9,291 nt of DNA from an uncultured Oscillospiraceae bacterium (GCA_902497145.1 CABVDR010000088.1:1-9291), one strand, 5' to 3'. Positions 1 through 5,836 are shown, numbered from the stretch's first letter. Numbers and translations: made by a program. Notes: generated by a model from the sequence alone, not told the origin.

Positions 1-744
1 GCCGCCCTGAGCGCCGTAGCCGGGCACCAGGAAGAAGGTGTGGGGCAGACGGGCGCGGAGATCCTGAATCTGCTGGGGGTAGGTGGCCCCGGTGACAGCG
101 CCCGCCATGGTAAAGCCGTACTTGCCCTCGGTGCCGGCGGCAATCTGCTCGTTGAGCTCGCCCATCACCTCATAGACGGTGCGGCCGTCAGCGGCCTTCA
201 CGTCCTGAAGCTCGCCGGAGCCGGGGTTGGAGGTCTTCACCAGCACAAAGGCGCACTTGTCTTCCCCCTTGGCGGCCTCCAGAAAAGGCTTAATGGAGTC
301 AGAGCCCATGTAGCCGTTGAGGGTGACACAGTCGGCGTCGAAGGACTTGAACACCTGGCCCTCAATGGGAGCGCCGGACAGCCAGCCCTCCGCATAGGCG
401 GTGGCGGTGGAGCCGATATCGCCCCGCTTGATGTCGGCGATGACGAACAGGCCCTTCTCCTTGGCGTACGAAATCGTGCGCTCCAGCATCTCCATGCCCT
501 GCCAGCCCAGATTTTCGTAGTATGCACTCTGGGGCTTGACGGCGGGGACAATGTCGCACAGGGCATCAATAAGGCCCACGTTGAACTGCCAAATGGCCTC
601 CACAGCCCCCTTCAGGCCCACGCCGTACTTCTCAAAGGCCTCTTTGCGGATATATTCGGGGACATACTCGATGCGGGCGTCCAGCCCGGCCACGGTGGGA
701 TTTTTTTTCTCTCGGATTTTTTCCTGTAGCACGTCAAAAGACAT
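1..744 (-). CDS. pyrF: Orotidine 5'-phosphate decarboxylase, group 2 (PyrF), 3' end cut by window edge
   Basis: Decarboxylates OMP to UMP, the last step of de novo UMP synthesis, in the cytoplasm. 248 codons are open from the ATG at 742-744 to the window edge without a stop; the family is usually around 300 residues, so roughly the last fifth is missing. The N-terminal part reads MSFDVLQEKIREKK, followed by the barrel-start motif VAGLDARIEYVPEY. The catalytic strand is ADIKRGDIGSTA, with Asp104, Lys106 and Asp109 as the Asp-Lys-Asp set. VLVKTSNPGSGELQD is typical of the long, group 2 (UMP-synthase-like) branch rather than the short E. coli type. A ribosome site (GAAGGGAAGA) precedes the ATG. 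It lies 48 bases downstream of pyrC on the same strand, so the two are probably one operon. Seen directly: frame and motifs. Family assignment is confident. Confidence 0.96.
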   Translation of the reverse strand, partial: MSFDVLQEKIREKKNPTVAGLDARIEYVPEYIRKEAFEKYGVGLKGAVEAIWQFNVGLIDALCDIVPAVKPQSAYYENLGWQGMEMLERTISYAKEKGLFVIADIKRGDIGSTATAYAEGWLSGAPIEGQVFKSFDADCVTLNGYMGSDSIKPFLEAAKGEDKCAFVLVKTSNPGSGELQDVKAADGRTVYEVMGELNEQIAAGTEGKYGFTMAGAVTGATYPQQIQDLRARLPHTFFLVPGYGAQGG

Positions 745-792
745 GGTTGATCTTCCCTTCTGTTGTTAAGTTGGAGGGGAACCCTCTTAAAA

Positions 793-2073
793 TTAGTCTT
801 TCGGATAAATGATGTTTCCGCCTACGATGGTGTACTTCACCTTGCCCTTGACCTGCCGTCCGGCAAAGGGGGTGTTCCGGGCCTTGGAGGCAAACTGCTC
901 CGGATCAATGGTCCAGACCTCCTCTGGGTCAAAGATGGTGATGTCGGCGTCGCTGCCCAGGGACAGACGGCCCTTGGAGCTTAAACGCAGAATGGAGGCG
1001 GGGTTGTAGGTCATGCGCTTAATGATCTCAGGCAGCTTCATCTTGCCTGTGTGGTAGAGCTCGGTAAGGGTGACGGCCAAAGAGGTCTCCAAGCCAATCA
1101 TGCCGCTGGGAGCCCGGGTAAGGGTACGGGCCTTCTCCTCGGCGGAGTGGGGGGCGTGGTCGGTGGCGATGGCGTCAATGGTGCCGTCTTTCAGACCGGA
1201 GATGATTCCCTTGATGTCCTTGGCAGTACGCAGGGGAGGATTGACCCGGGCCATGGAGCCCTGGGTGAGGATCTCATCCTCGGTGAGGGTGAAGTACTGG
1301 GGGCAGGTCTCGCAAGTGATGGCCACGCCCCGCTTCTTCATCCGGCGGATGATGTCTACCGACTTGGCGGTGGACACGTGGCAGATGTGGACGTGAGCGC
1401 CGGTCTCCTCGGCCAGCATGGCGTCCCGCATGACCATGATCTCCTCAGCAATGGCGGGCCGCCCCTCCAGCCACAGCTGGCGGGACACGCTGCCCTCGTT
1501 TACCGCCCGGCCCTCTACCATGGTGGTGTCTTCACAGTGGCACAGTACGGGAAGTTCCAGACGCTTGGCGTGGATCATCACGTCTCGCATCAGGTTTGCG
1601 TTGTCCACATTGCAGCCGTCGTCCGACAGGGCGATGGCGCCCGCCTTTTTCAGTGCGTCGGCATCGGAAGGCTCTTCCCCCCGCATCCCCATGGACACGG
1701 CGGCAATGGGGTAGACGTGGACCCCGTTGGCCTGGGCGGCTTTGTCCTTGATATATTGGATCTGTTCGGGAGAGTCCACCACCGGGTCGGTGTTGGCCAT
1801 GCAGGCCACCGCGGTGACGCCGCCATGGGCGGCGGCGGCAGTGCCGGTAAAAATATCCTCTTTGTAGGTGAGACCCGGGTCCCGCAGGTGTACATGCATA
1901 TCCACCAGGCCCGGGCAGATCACAAGACCGGTGGCGTCGATGACCTGGTCGGCCTCCTGGCGGATGTCTTTTTCCAACTGGACGACCTTTCCGTTTTCAA
2001 TATACAGGTCTTGGATGGAGACGGTGCTGTTCACCGGGTCCACCACCCGTCCGTGCTTGATCAGAAGTTTCAT
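793..2073 (-). CDS. pyrC: Dihydroorotase, type I (PyrC)
   Basis: Cyclises carbamoyl-aspartate to dihydroorotate in de novo pyrimidine synthesis. It is a 426-residue metal-dependent amidohydrolase, the normal length for Bacillus-type PyrC. Visible metal and active-site motifs in order: DMHVHLRDPG (His60, His62, Arg64), LSDDG (Asp151/152, the bridging ligand position in the Bacillus/Aquifex class), LCHCED (His179), HICHVSTA (His232), and ATDHAPH (Asp305, His307), then the C-terminal small beta domain with GSDADITIFD. I chose the ATG at 2071-2073 (MKLLIKHGRVVDP) because a GGAGG lies about 10 bases upstream and dihydroorotases begin here. The frame stays open to an ATG at 2154, but that 27-residue extension has no family character and would start at about the predicted transcription start. 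pyrF follows. A promoter is visible at 2160-2188. Confidence 0.97.
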   Translation of the reverse strand: MKLLIKHGRVVDPVNSTVSIQDLYIENGKVVQLEKDIRQEADQVIDATGLVICPGLVDMHVHLRDPGLTYKEDIFTGTAAAAHGGVTAVACMANTDPVVDSPEQIQYIKDKAAQANGVHVYPIAAVSMGMRGEEPSDADALKKAGAIALSDDGCNVDNANLMRDVMIHAKRLELPVLCHCEDTTMVEGRAVNEGSVSRQLWLEGRPAIAEEIMVMRDAMLAEETGAHVHICHVSTAKSVDIIRRMKKRGVAITCETCPQYFTLTEDEILTQGSMARVNPPLRTAKDIKGIISGLKDGTIDAIATDHAPHSAEEKARTLTRAPSGMIGLETSLAVTLTELYHTGKMKLPEIIKRMTYNPASILRLSSKGRLSLGSDADITIFDPEEVWTIDPEQFASKARNTPFAGRQVKGKVKYTIVGGNIIYPKD

Positions 2074-2159
2074 AGTGCAGAATCCTCCAAATGGGCAGGG
2101 CATACGCCCCAATGCAGTTTGCGAAATCACGCGGTAATACGCGCACACATTCAATCTAA

Positions 2160-2188
2160 ATTATAGCGGAATCCACAAGATTTAGCAA
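2160..2188 (-). promoter_or_regulatory. Sigma-A-type promoter for pyrC-pyrF
   Basis: Read on the minus strand: -35 TTGCTA (2183-2188), 17-base spacer, -10 TATAAT (2160-2165). The -10 is perfect and the -35 matches 4 of 6. The predicted start near 2153 gives an untranslated leader of about 80 bases before the pyrC ATG. I see no PyrR-binding loop and no terminator/antiterminator pair in that short leader, unlike the classical Bacillus pyr operon. Confidence 0.7.
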
Positions 2189-2223
2189 CGCATTTTTCCC
2201 CGGAAACGGAAAGAATAACAGTG

Positions 2224-2250
2224 CGCGCCAAAGCAGCTGGAGTTGGCGCG
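2224..2250 (+). other. Hairpin directly upstream of the ribosome site of the small membrane-protein gene
   Basis: CGCGCCAA (2224-2231) and TTGGCGCG (2243-2250) form a perfect 8-bp stem with an 11-base loop. The stem ends one base before the purine-rich ribosome site (GAAAGGAAG, 2251-2260) of the 58-residue gene. There is no T tract, so it is not an intrinsic terminator. It may stabilise the mRNA 5' end or influence translation; that role is inference. Confidence 0.5.
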
Positions 2251-2270
2251 GGAAAGGAAGTGAAGCAGCC

Positions 2271-2447
2271 ATGAACGGATGCGGAACGGGTAAGTTTTTT
2301 TTAGGGATGACCATGGGAATGGCAGCAGGCGCCATGATCGGCATGACCATGGCGCCTTCCCGGCGGGAGATGCGGCGGGTGGCCCACAAGGCGGCAAAAA
2401 ATGTCACCGAGGCGGTGGAGACTCTCACCGACGCCATGGGAATGTAA
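2271..2447 (+). CDS. Small methionine-rich single-span membrane protein, 58 aa, function unknown
   Basis: I do not recognise a characterised family. The predicted protein begins MNGCGTGKFFLGMTMGMA and ends ETLTDAMGM. Residues 8-28 are a Gly/Ala/Met-rich hydrophobic stretch (FFLGMTMGMAAGAMIGMTM) that could span the membrane once. It is followed by a basic, amphipathic tail (APSRREMRRVAHKAAKNVTEAVETL) likely to be cytoplasmic. The layout recalls small YtxH-like proteins, with a glycine-rich helix followed by a charged helix. Ten of the 58 residues are Met. Support for a real gene: a ribosome site (AAGGAAG) about 10 bases before the ATG, codon use like its neighbours (G/C-rich third positions), a hairpin upstream and a terminator-like hairpin 8 bases after the stop. 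It diverges from pyrC. I see no clear promoter for it. An opposite-strand reading frame over the same bases has no ribosome site or protein-like character. Confidence 0.72.
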   Translation: MNGCGTGKFFLGMTMGMAAGAMIGMTMAPSRREMRRVAHKAAKNVTEAVETLTDAMGM

Positions 2448-2454
2448 GGGATCA

Positions 2455-2495
2455 GCCCGGCGGAGCCGTCTGCCCCGCCGGGCAATCTTTCTCTT
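2455..2495 (+). terminator. Intrinsic terminator after the small membrane-protein gene
   Basis: GCCCGGCGG (2455-2463) pairs perfectly with CCGCCGGGC (2475-2483), a 9-bp all-GC stem with an 11-base loop. AATCTTTCTCTT follows, a rather poor U-rich tail. It separates the small gene from the next promoter, whose -35 begins at 2494. Confidence 0.7.
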
Positions 2496-2522
2496 GACAA
2501 AGTGATTAGCATATGCTAACCT
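2494..2522 (+). promoter_or_regulatory. Promoter for the DUF3793-flavodoxin operon
   Basis: A perfect -35 TTGACA lies at 2494-2499. At a 17-base spacing, the -10 position reads TAACCT (2517-2522), matching only 3 of 6 consensus bases. A weak -10 behind a strong -35 is common where a regulator controls access. The predicted operator copy 1 (2506-2524) covers the spacer and the -10. The -35 is clear; the exact -10 is less certain. Confidence 0.6.
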
Positions 2523-2524
2523 AA
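2506..2524 (+). promoter_or_regulatory. DtxR/IdeR-like iron operator, copy 1
   Basis: The 19 bases match the classical DtxR/IdeR consensus TTAGGTTAGGCTAACCTAA at 16 of 19 positions by my own alignment; the whole right half (GCTAACCTAA) is identical. Its left 14 bases, TTAGCATATGCTAA, are also a perfect palindrome. It sits over the promoter spacer and the -10, where a bound repressor would block RNA polymerase. The downstream flavodoxin gene is a typical iron-limitation gene, which fits. Binding by a DtxR-family protein is inferred. Confidence 0.62.
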
Positions 2525-2531
2525 AAATAAG

Positions 2532-2550
2532 TTAGCCATAACTAACCAAA
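2532..2550 (+). promoter_or_regulatory. DtxR/IdeR-like operator, copy 2 (direct repeat of copy 1)
   Basis: This 19-base stretch agrees with copy 1 at 15 of 19 positions and keeps the same outer elements, TTAGC and CTAACC, exactly 26 bases downstream. With the G at 2531 it also forms an imperfect dyad, GTTAG-6-CTAAC. It ends immediately before the AGGAGG ribosome site, so it lies in the short leader, where a bound protein could act as a roadblock. Confidence 0.5.
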
Positions 2551-2556
2551 GGAGGG
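2548..2556 (+). promoter_or_regulatory. Ribosome binding site that suggests a CTG start for the DUF3793 gene
   Basis: AAAGGAGGG is a near-perfect anti-Shine-Dalgarno match. The gap from GGAGG to the TTG at 2572 is 16 bases, too long for efficient initiation. The in-frame CTG at 2563 lies 7 bases away, the ideal distance. There is no in-frame ATG or GTG between the ribosome site and codon 2572. Confidence 0.6.
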
Positions 2557-2571
2557 ATCATCCTGACCGAA

Positions 2572-3123
2572 TTGGATCGTCTGCTTGCCGCCCACTGTGC
2601 CCCTACCTTGGCGGGGATCAAGCCGGCCAGCCTGGTTTCCTGTCAGCGAAGCCGGTTTCCCCAGCTGCCCCGGCTGCTGGAGGTCTATGGCCAGGCTTTT
2701 TGCCAAAAGGATAGCTATTTTAAAATCCTGTGCACCTGTCCCGGGCGATATCTGCTGTTGGTTTACCGCCGCACCATGCTGGAGCGCTGTCTGGCGCAGC
2801 CTGAGGTGATGAAGCTGCTGGAGCAGTTTGGTTACCGCCGGGAGGAGCCGCTGGAGGCCAAGCTGGAGCGGCTGGGCCGGAGAGCCGCCGGACAGGGGGG
2901 ATTTCCCCACGAGATCGGGCTGTTTTTGGGCTATCCGGCGGAGGACGTGGAGGGCTTTATCCGCTACGGCGGCGAGGGCTGTAAGCTGTGCGGCTGCTGG
3001 AAGGTCTATGGAGACGTGGAACATGCCAGCCGCCAATTTGCTCGGATTTCCGGGGTCTGCCGCGCCTGTGTGCGGCGGGTAGAGCAGGGAGAGACTCTCT
3101 TTGAAGTGTTTCATGTGGCATAA
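2572..3123 (+). CDS. DUF3793 family protein, cysteine-rich
   Basis: Function unknown; members commonly sit beside flavodoxin or ferrous-iron transport genes in Clostridia. The 183 residues contain HCAPTLAGIKPASLVSC near the N terminus (8-24), the family core FPHEIGLFLGYPAEDVEGFI (111-130), then CKLCGCWKVYGD (137-148) and a final CRAC (163-166). Eleven cysteines occur, including two paired CxxC-type clusters, which suggests metal or Fe-S binding or redox chemistry; that is inference. No signal peptide or membrane span, so probably cytoplasmic. The coordinates given use the TTG at 2572. A CTG at 2563 would add three residues (M-T-E before the present start) and fits the ribosome site better. 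The flavodoxin gene follows after 26 bases, presumably in one mRNA. DtxR-like operators overlap and follow the promoter, suggesting induction in low iron. Confidence 0.88.
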   Translation: MDRLLAAHCAPTLAGIKPASLVSCQRSRFPQLPRLLEVYGQAFCQKDSYFKILCTCPGRYLLLVYRRTMLERCLAQPEVMKLLEQFGYRREEPLEAKLERLGRRAAGQGGFPHEIGLFLGYPAEDVEGFIRYGGEGCKLCGCWKVYGDVEHASRQFARISGVCRACVRRVEQGETLFEVFHVA

Positions 3124-3149
3124 TGGACTGATTTTTTAGGAGGTTTACT

Positions 3150-3581
3150 ATGAGTAACATTGCTGTGATCTATTGGAGTCAGACTGGGAACACGGAGCTG
3201 ATGGCCAACGCCATCGCGGAAGGAATCCGGGAGGCAGGCGGAAGCTGTGACCTGTTCAGTGTGCCGGGAATTACGGCAGATCAGGCCGCTGAGTACGAGA
3301 AAGTGGCCCTGGGCTGCCCTGCCATGGGGGCTGAGGTGCTGGAGGAGATCGACTTTGAGCCTTTCTTTACCGAACTGGAGCGGCGTCTGGCAGGCCGGTC
3401 TGTGGCTCTGTTCGGCTCCTACGGCTGGGGGGATGGCCAGTGGATGCGGGACTGGGTGCAGCGTACCCAGGACGCCAATGCGAACGTCTACCAGGATCAG
3501 GGCCTGATCATCCAGGAGACCCCCGACGAGGATGGTCTGGAGCAGTGCCGGGCGTTTGGCCGGGGCTTTGCCCAAGATTAA
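3150..3581 (+). CDS. Flavodoxin (FMN-binding electron carrier)
   Basis: Short-chain flavodoxin of 143 residues, a soluble electron carrier that can replace ferredoxin when iron is scarce. The N-terminal strand (NIAVIYWS) leads into the FMN-phosphate loop SQTGNTE (10-16), the T/S-x-T-G-x-T signature. Aromatic residues near the isoalloxazine ring are probably in ALFGSYGWGDGQWMRDW (87-102), the third signature loop. The loop around 54-62 reads LGCPAMGAE, as in Clostridium-type flavodoxins. AGGAGG lies 6 bases before the ATG. It is the second gene of the DUF3793 operon and is followed by a strong terminator. I do not assign a specific name (fldA or similar) because partner reactions cannot be read from the sequence. 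Confidence 0.93.
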   Translation: MSNIAVIYWSQTGNTELMANAIAEGIREAGGSCDLFSVPGITADQAAEYEKVALGCPAMGAEVLEEIDFEPFFTELERRLAGRSVALFGSYGWGDGQWMRDWVQRTQDANANVYQDQGLIIQETPDEDGLEQCRAFGRGFAQD

Positions 3582-3588
3582 ATACATA

Positions 3589-3627
3589 AGAAAACCGGGC
3601 GGTTCTTCGGAAACCGCCCGGTTTTCT
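3589..3627. terminator. Bidirectional intrinsic terminator between flavodoxin and the sugar kinase gene
   Basis: AGAAAACCGGGCGGTT (3589-3604) pairs perfectly with AACCGCCCGGTTTTCT (3612-3627): a 16-bp stem with an A-rich left base and a T-rich right base, so it works in either direction. The 7-base loop CTTCGGA contains a C(UUCG)G tetraloop, a very stable RNA cap. It serves both the plus-strand flavodoxin operon and the converging minus-strand kinase gene. Confidence 0.92.
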
Positions 3628-3657
3628 ATATGGAAAGGAATGAAAGTAGGCACTTGT

Positions 3658-4752
3658 TCAGCGTAGTTTGTCCACCACAGTTTTCATAGCATCCCACTGC
3701 GCTTCCATGTCGGCTGCCAGCTTAAACTGCGTGCGGCAGCGGTCCAGGTTCTGTCCTTCCCGCTGGATCTGAAAGTAGTGGTCTCCCTCTAGGTAGTCGG
3801 TGAGAAAGCGGATGCCGCACTCCAGGGTCATCAGCTTGGCGCCCCAGGGCAGGTAGTCCAGCTCCGCCGACGTAAGAACTCCCTGGGTCCCCTCCAGAAA
3901 GCCCCGGGTGTACACGTCAAACAGGGACAGGTCAAACGTTACTTTGGATAGATCCCGTTCATCTTCCGCACAGTGGTTGGCACCGAAGCGGATGGCGTCG
4001 CCGAAGTCGTTGATGGAGAGGCCGGGCATTACCGTGTCCAAATCAATGACGCACACGCCCTCTCCTGTGTCGGGATCCATGAGGATGTTGTTGAGCTTGG
4101 TGTCGTTATGCGTCACCCGCAGGGGGAGTTTTCCCTCCCGCAGAGCCTGAAGGGCCGCGGAGCAGTCGTCCTGACGAGCTGCCACAAAGTCCAGCTCTGC
4201 TTTTACATTCTTTACCCGGCCCATGGTGTCGGCGGCTACGGCGGCCTTCAGCTTGGTCAGACGGTCCTCCGTGTCGTGAAAGCCGGGAACGGTTTCATAC
4301 AGAGTGTGGGCGGGGTAGTCCCGTAACAGATACTGGAAACGGCCAAAGGCGCGGGCCGCAGCGGCAAAGAGTTCCGGAGTCTCGGCGGACTGGAGGCAGA
4401 CCGTATGTTCAATAAAGGGGTAGGCCCGCCAGGCGCCTCCCTCCCGGTCCGTATAGAAGCTGCCGCCGTCCCGGGTGGGATAGACCGTCAGGGTTTCCCG
4501 GGCGCAGTCGCCGCCGGAGGAAGCAATCACGTTTCGCAAATAGGCAGTGACAGCCTTGATATTGTCCATCACCTGGTCGGGGTGTGGAAAGGCAGCGGCA
4601 CTGATCCGCTGAAGAATAAACCGCTGGGACGGGGTGCGGACACAGAAGGTGTCATTTACATGGCCGCAGCCGTAGCGGGCGGCCTCCAGCACCCCTCCGC
4701 CGAAGTCAAAGGCGTTAAGGGCATCCGATATAAATCGTTCAGCCTGGGACAT
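3658..4752 (-). CDS. APH-fold small-molecule kinase, N-acetylhexosamine 1-kinase (NahK)-like
   Basis: Phosphotransferase of the aminoglycoside phosphotransferase/choline kinase fold, 364 residues, close to NahK length (about 360). The catalytic loop THNDTKLNNIL (214-224) holds the base Asp217 and the metal-binding Asn221. VIDLDTVMPGLSINDFGDAIRFG (235-257) contains the DFG-equivalent Asp237/Asp239, and its wording matches what I recall of Bifidobacterium NahK, which phosphorylates the anomeric position of GlcNAc/GalNAc. The N-terminal lobe has GHVNDTFCV (30-38) and QRI. The ATG is 3 bases after the stop of the nucleotidyltransferase gene, with only a weak ribosome site, so translation is probably coupled. 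Context supports making a sugar-1-phosphate for activation. The exact substrate cannot be read; another hexose 1-kinase or a homoserine-kinase-like enzyme is possible. An antibiotic-modifying role looks unlikely. Confidence 0.85.
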   Translation of the reverse strand: MSQAERFISDALNAFDFGGGVLEAARYGCGHVNDTFCVRTPSQRFILQRISAAAFPHPDQVMDNIKAVTAYLRNVIASSGGDCARETLTVYPTRDGGSFYTDREGGAWRAYPFIEHTVCLQSAETPELFAAAARAFGRFQYLLRDYPAHTLYETVPGFHDTEDRLTKLKAAVAADTMGRVKNVKAELDFVAARQDDCSAALQALREGKLPLRVTHNDTKLNNILMDPDTGEGVCVIDLDTVMPGLSINDFGDAIRFGANHCAEDERDLSKVTFDLSLFDVYTRGFLEGTQGVLTSAELDYLPWGAKLMTLECGIRFLTDYLEGDHYFQIQREGQNLDRCRTQFKLAADMEAQWDAMKTVVDKLR

Positions 4753-4755
4753 AGC

Positions 4756-5679
4756 TTAGTCCCACAGCTTTTCGGGGTAGAGCCCCCGGGCGGTCATGTC
4801 CGCGATGGCCTGAACCACCACCGGCTTGTCCTCCCGATAGGTGACACCGTACCACTTGTCGGTGCTGCGCAGCACCTTGACCCGGGCCTTCTTCTCCTCC
4901 AGCAGCTGGGTGACGACACTGGGCAGGAAGTATTCTCCCTTCTGGGGATTCTCTTTCAAAGCCTGGTCCAGGAAGGCGGGGAAGCGGGCCTCAGCTTCTT
5001 TCATGAAGCTCTGGGTAAAGCCCCACAGGTTCATGGAGACAATGGTATCGCCGCTGAGATGGGTCCAGCTGGCCCCGTCGTCCTCGGTAAAGCGGGCGTC
5101 CGCCCCGTCCTTCTCAATGTGGGTGCGCTCGGTCACCCGGGTGAGGAAGTTCTCACTGTCCTCCTCACAGATGCCCCGGGCCACATGGCCGTTCTCCGTG
5201 ACGGTGTTGCCCAGCAGGTAGCCCACCATGGCAAACTCGTAGCAGCCGGGCTGGTCGGGGTGGGACTCCAGGTAGTCGTAAATCTTTTTGAATCCTTCCG
5301 GACCGTAGTAGTCGTCGGAGTTGACCACGGCGAAGGGGCCGTCCACCACCTTGCGGGCAGCCAGGATGGCGTGGGCGGTGCCCCAGGGCTTTACCCGGCC
5401 CTCAGGAACCGCATAGCCAGCAGGCAGGTCGTCCAGCTGCTGGTAGGCATACTTTACGTTGATGACCTTACTCAGGCGGTCACCGATAGCGGACTTGAAG
5501 GTGTCCTCAATCTCATGCTTGATGACAAAGACTACTGTCTCAAAGCCGGCACGGCGGGCGTCATAAATGGAGTAGTCAATAATCAGCTGATTGTGGCTTC
5601 CTACGGGGTCCACCTGTTTGAGCCCGCCGTAGCGGCTGCCCATGCCGGCGGCCATAACCACAAGAACCGGTTTTTTCAT
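4756..5679 (-). CDS. Sugar-1-phosphate nucleotidyltransferase
   Basis: Joins an NTP and a sugar 1-phosphate to give an NDP-sugar and pyrophosphate. The 307-residue protein has the Rossmann-like NTP-transferase fold: the signature VMAAGMGSRYGGLKQ (8-22) with Lys21, the base-binding PWGTAHAILAA (98-108), and NSDDYYG (120-126), where the Asp pair binds the metal. The C-terminal part lacks the left-handed beta-helix acyltransferase repeats of GlmU. I chose the ATG at 5677-5679 (MKKPVLVV) because AAGGA lies about 10 bases before it and the fold starts here; a longer start at 5724 adds 15 residues without family character. It is the first gene of a two-gene unit with the NahK-like kinase, which would provide its sugar-1-phosphate. 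It has its own promoter at 5754-5782. Nucleotide and sugar specificity are unknown; a UDP-N-acetylhexosamine product is a guess. Confidence 0.87.
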   Translation of the reverse strand: MKKPVLVVMAAGMGSRYGGLKQVDPVGSHNQLIIDYSIYDARRAGFETVVFVIKHEIEDTFKSAIGDRLSKVINVKYAYQQLDDLPAGYAVPEGRVKPWGTAHAILAARKVVDGPFAVVNSDDYYGPEGFKKIYDYLESHPDQPGCYEFAMVGYLLGNTVTENGHVARGICEEDSENFLTRVTERTHIEKDGADARFTEDDGASWTHLSGDTIVSMNLWGFTQSFMKEAEARFPAFLDQALKENPQKGEYFLPSVVTQLLEEKKARVKVLRSTDKWYGVTYREDKPVVVQAIADMTARGLYPEKLWD

Positions 5680-5753
5680 AGCATTCAATCCTTTCGCGCT
5701 GTTACAGCAGAAAATAATCATCACAAGGTTGAGAACAGCGGTGTGTTTTTTCC

Positions 5754-5782
5754 ATTATAAATCTTAAGTGAAAATTGTGCAA
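5754..5782 (-). promoter_or_regulatory. Promoter for the nucleotidyltransferase-kinase operon
   Basis: On the minus strand: -35 TTGCAC (5777-5782), 17-base spacer, perfect -10 TATAAT (5754-5759). It lies just past the rplL terminator. The predicted leader is about 65-70 bases, AT-rich, with no obvious secondary structure. Confidence 0.75.
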
Positions 5783-5799
5783 CGTTAAAAACAGAGAAC

Positions 5800-5836
5800 A
5801 AAAAAACAGGCCTGAGATAAAATCTCAGACCTGTTT
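5800..5836 (-). terminator. Intrinsic terminator after rplL
   Basis: Read on the minus strand, AACAGGTCTGAGAT and ATCTCAGGCCTGTT (plus-strand arms 5805-5818 and 5822-5835) form a 14-bp stem with one G-T pair and a TTT loop, followed by a run of seven T. It ends the ribosomal protein transcript 25 bases after the rplL stop. Confidence 0.92.

Noticed and set aside
2074..2154. Upstream ATG extending PyrC by 27 residues
   Set aside because: It would start at about the transcription start, adds residues unlike any dihydroorotase, and the internal ATG has a proper GGAGG site.
1051..2166. Long plus-strand open frame opposite pyrC
   Set aside because: It lies wholly antisense to a well-supported dihydroorotase gene, has Gly/His/Val-rich nonsense composition, and no family motif; long antisense frames are common in GC-rich codon usage.
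2156..2512. 118-residue minus-strand frame opposite the small membrane-protein gene
   Set aside because: Begins in the iron-type operator region, has no ribosome site, and would read through the terminator hairpin; the plus-strand 58-residue frame has better signals.
3658..4752. Aminoglycoside-resistance phosphotransferase
   Set aside because: The fold is shared, but the HNDTKLNN/DLDTVMPGLS wording and operon with a sugar nucleotidyltransferase point to a sugar 1-kinase.
4405..5760. 451-residue plus-strand frame opposite the nucleotidyltransferase and kinase genes
   Set aside because: Antisense to two genes with clear catalytic motifs and running across their operon junction; no ribosome site and no domain.
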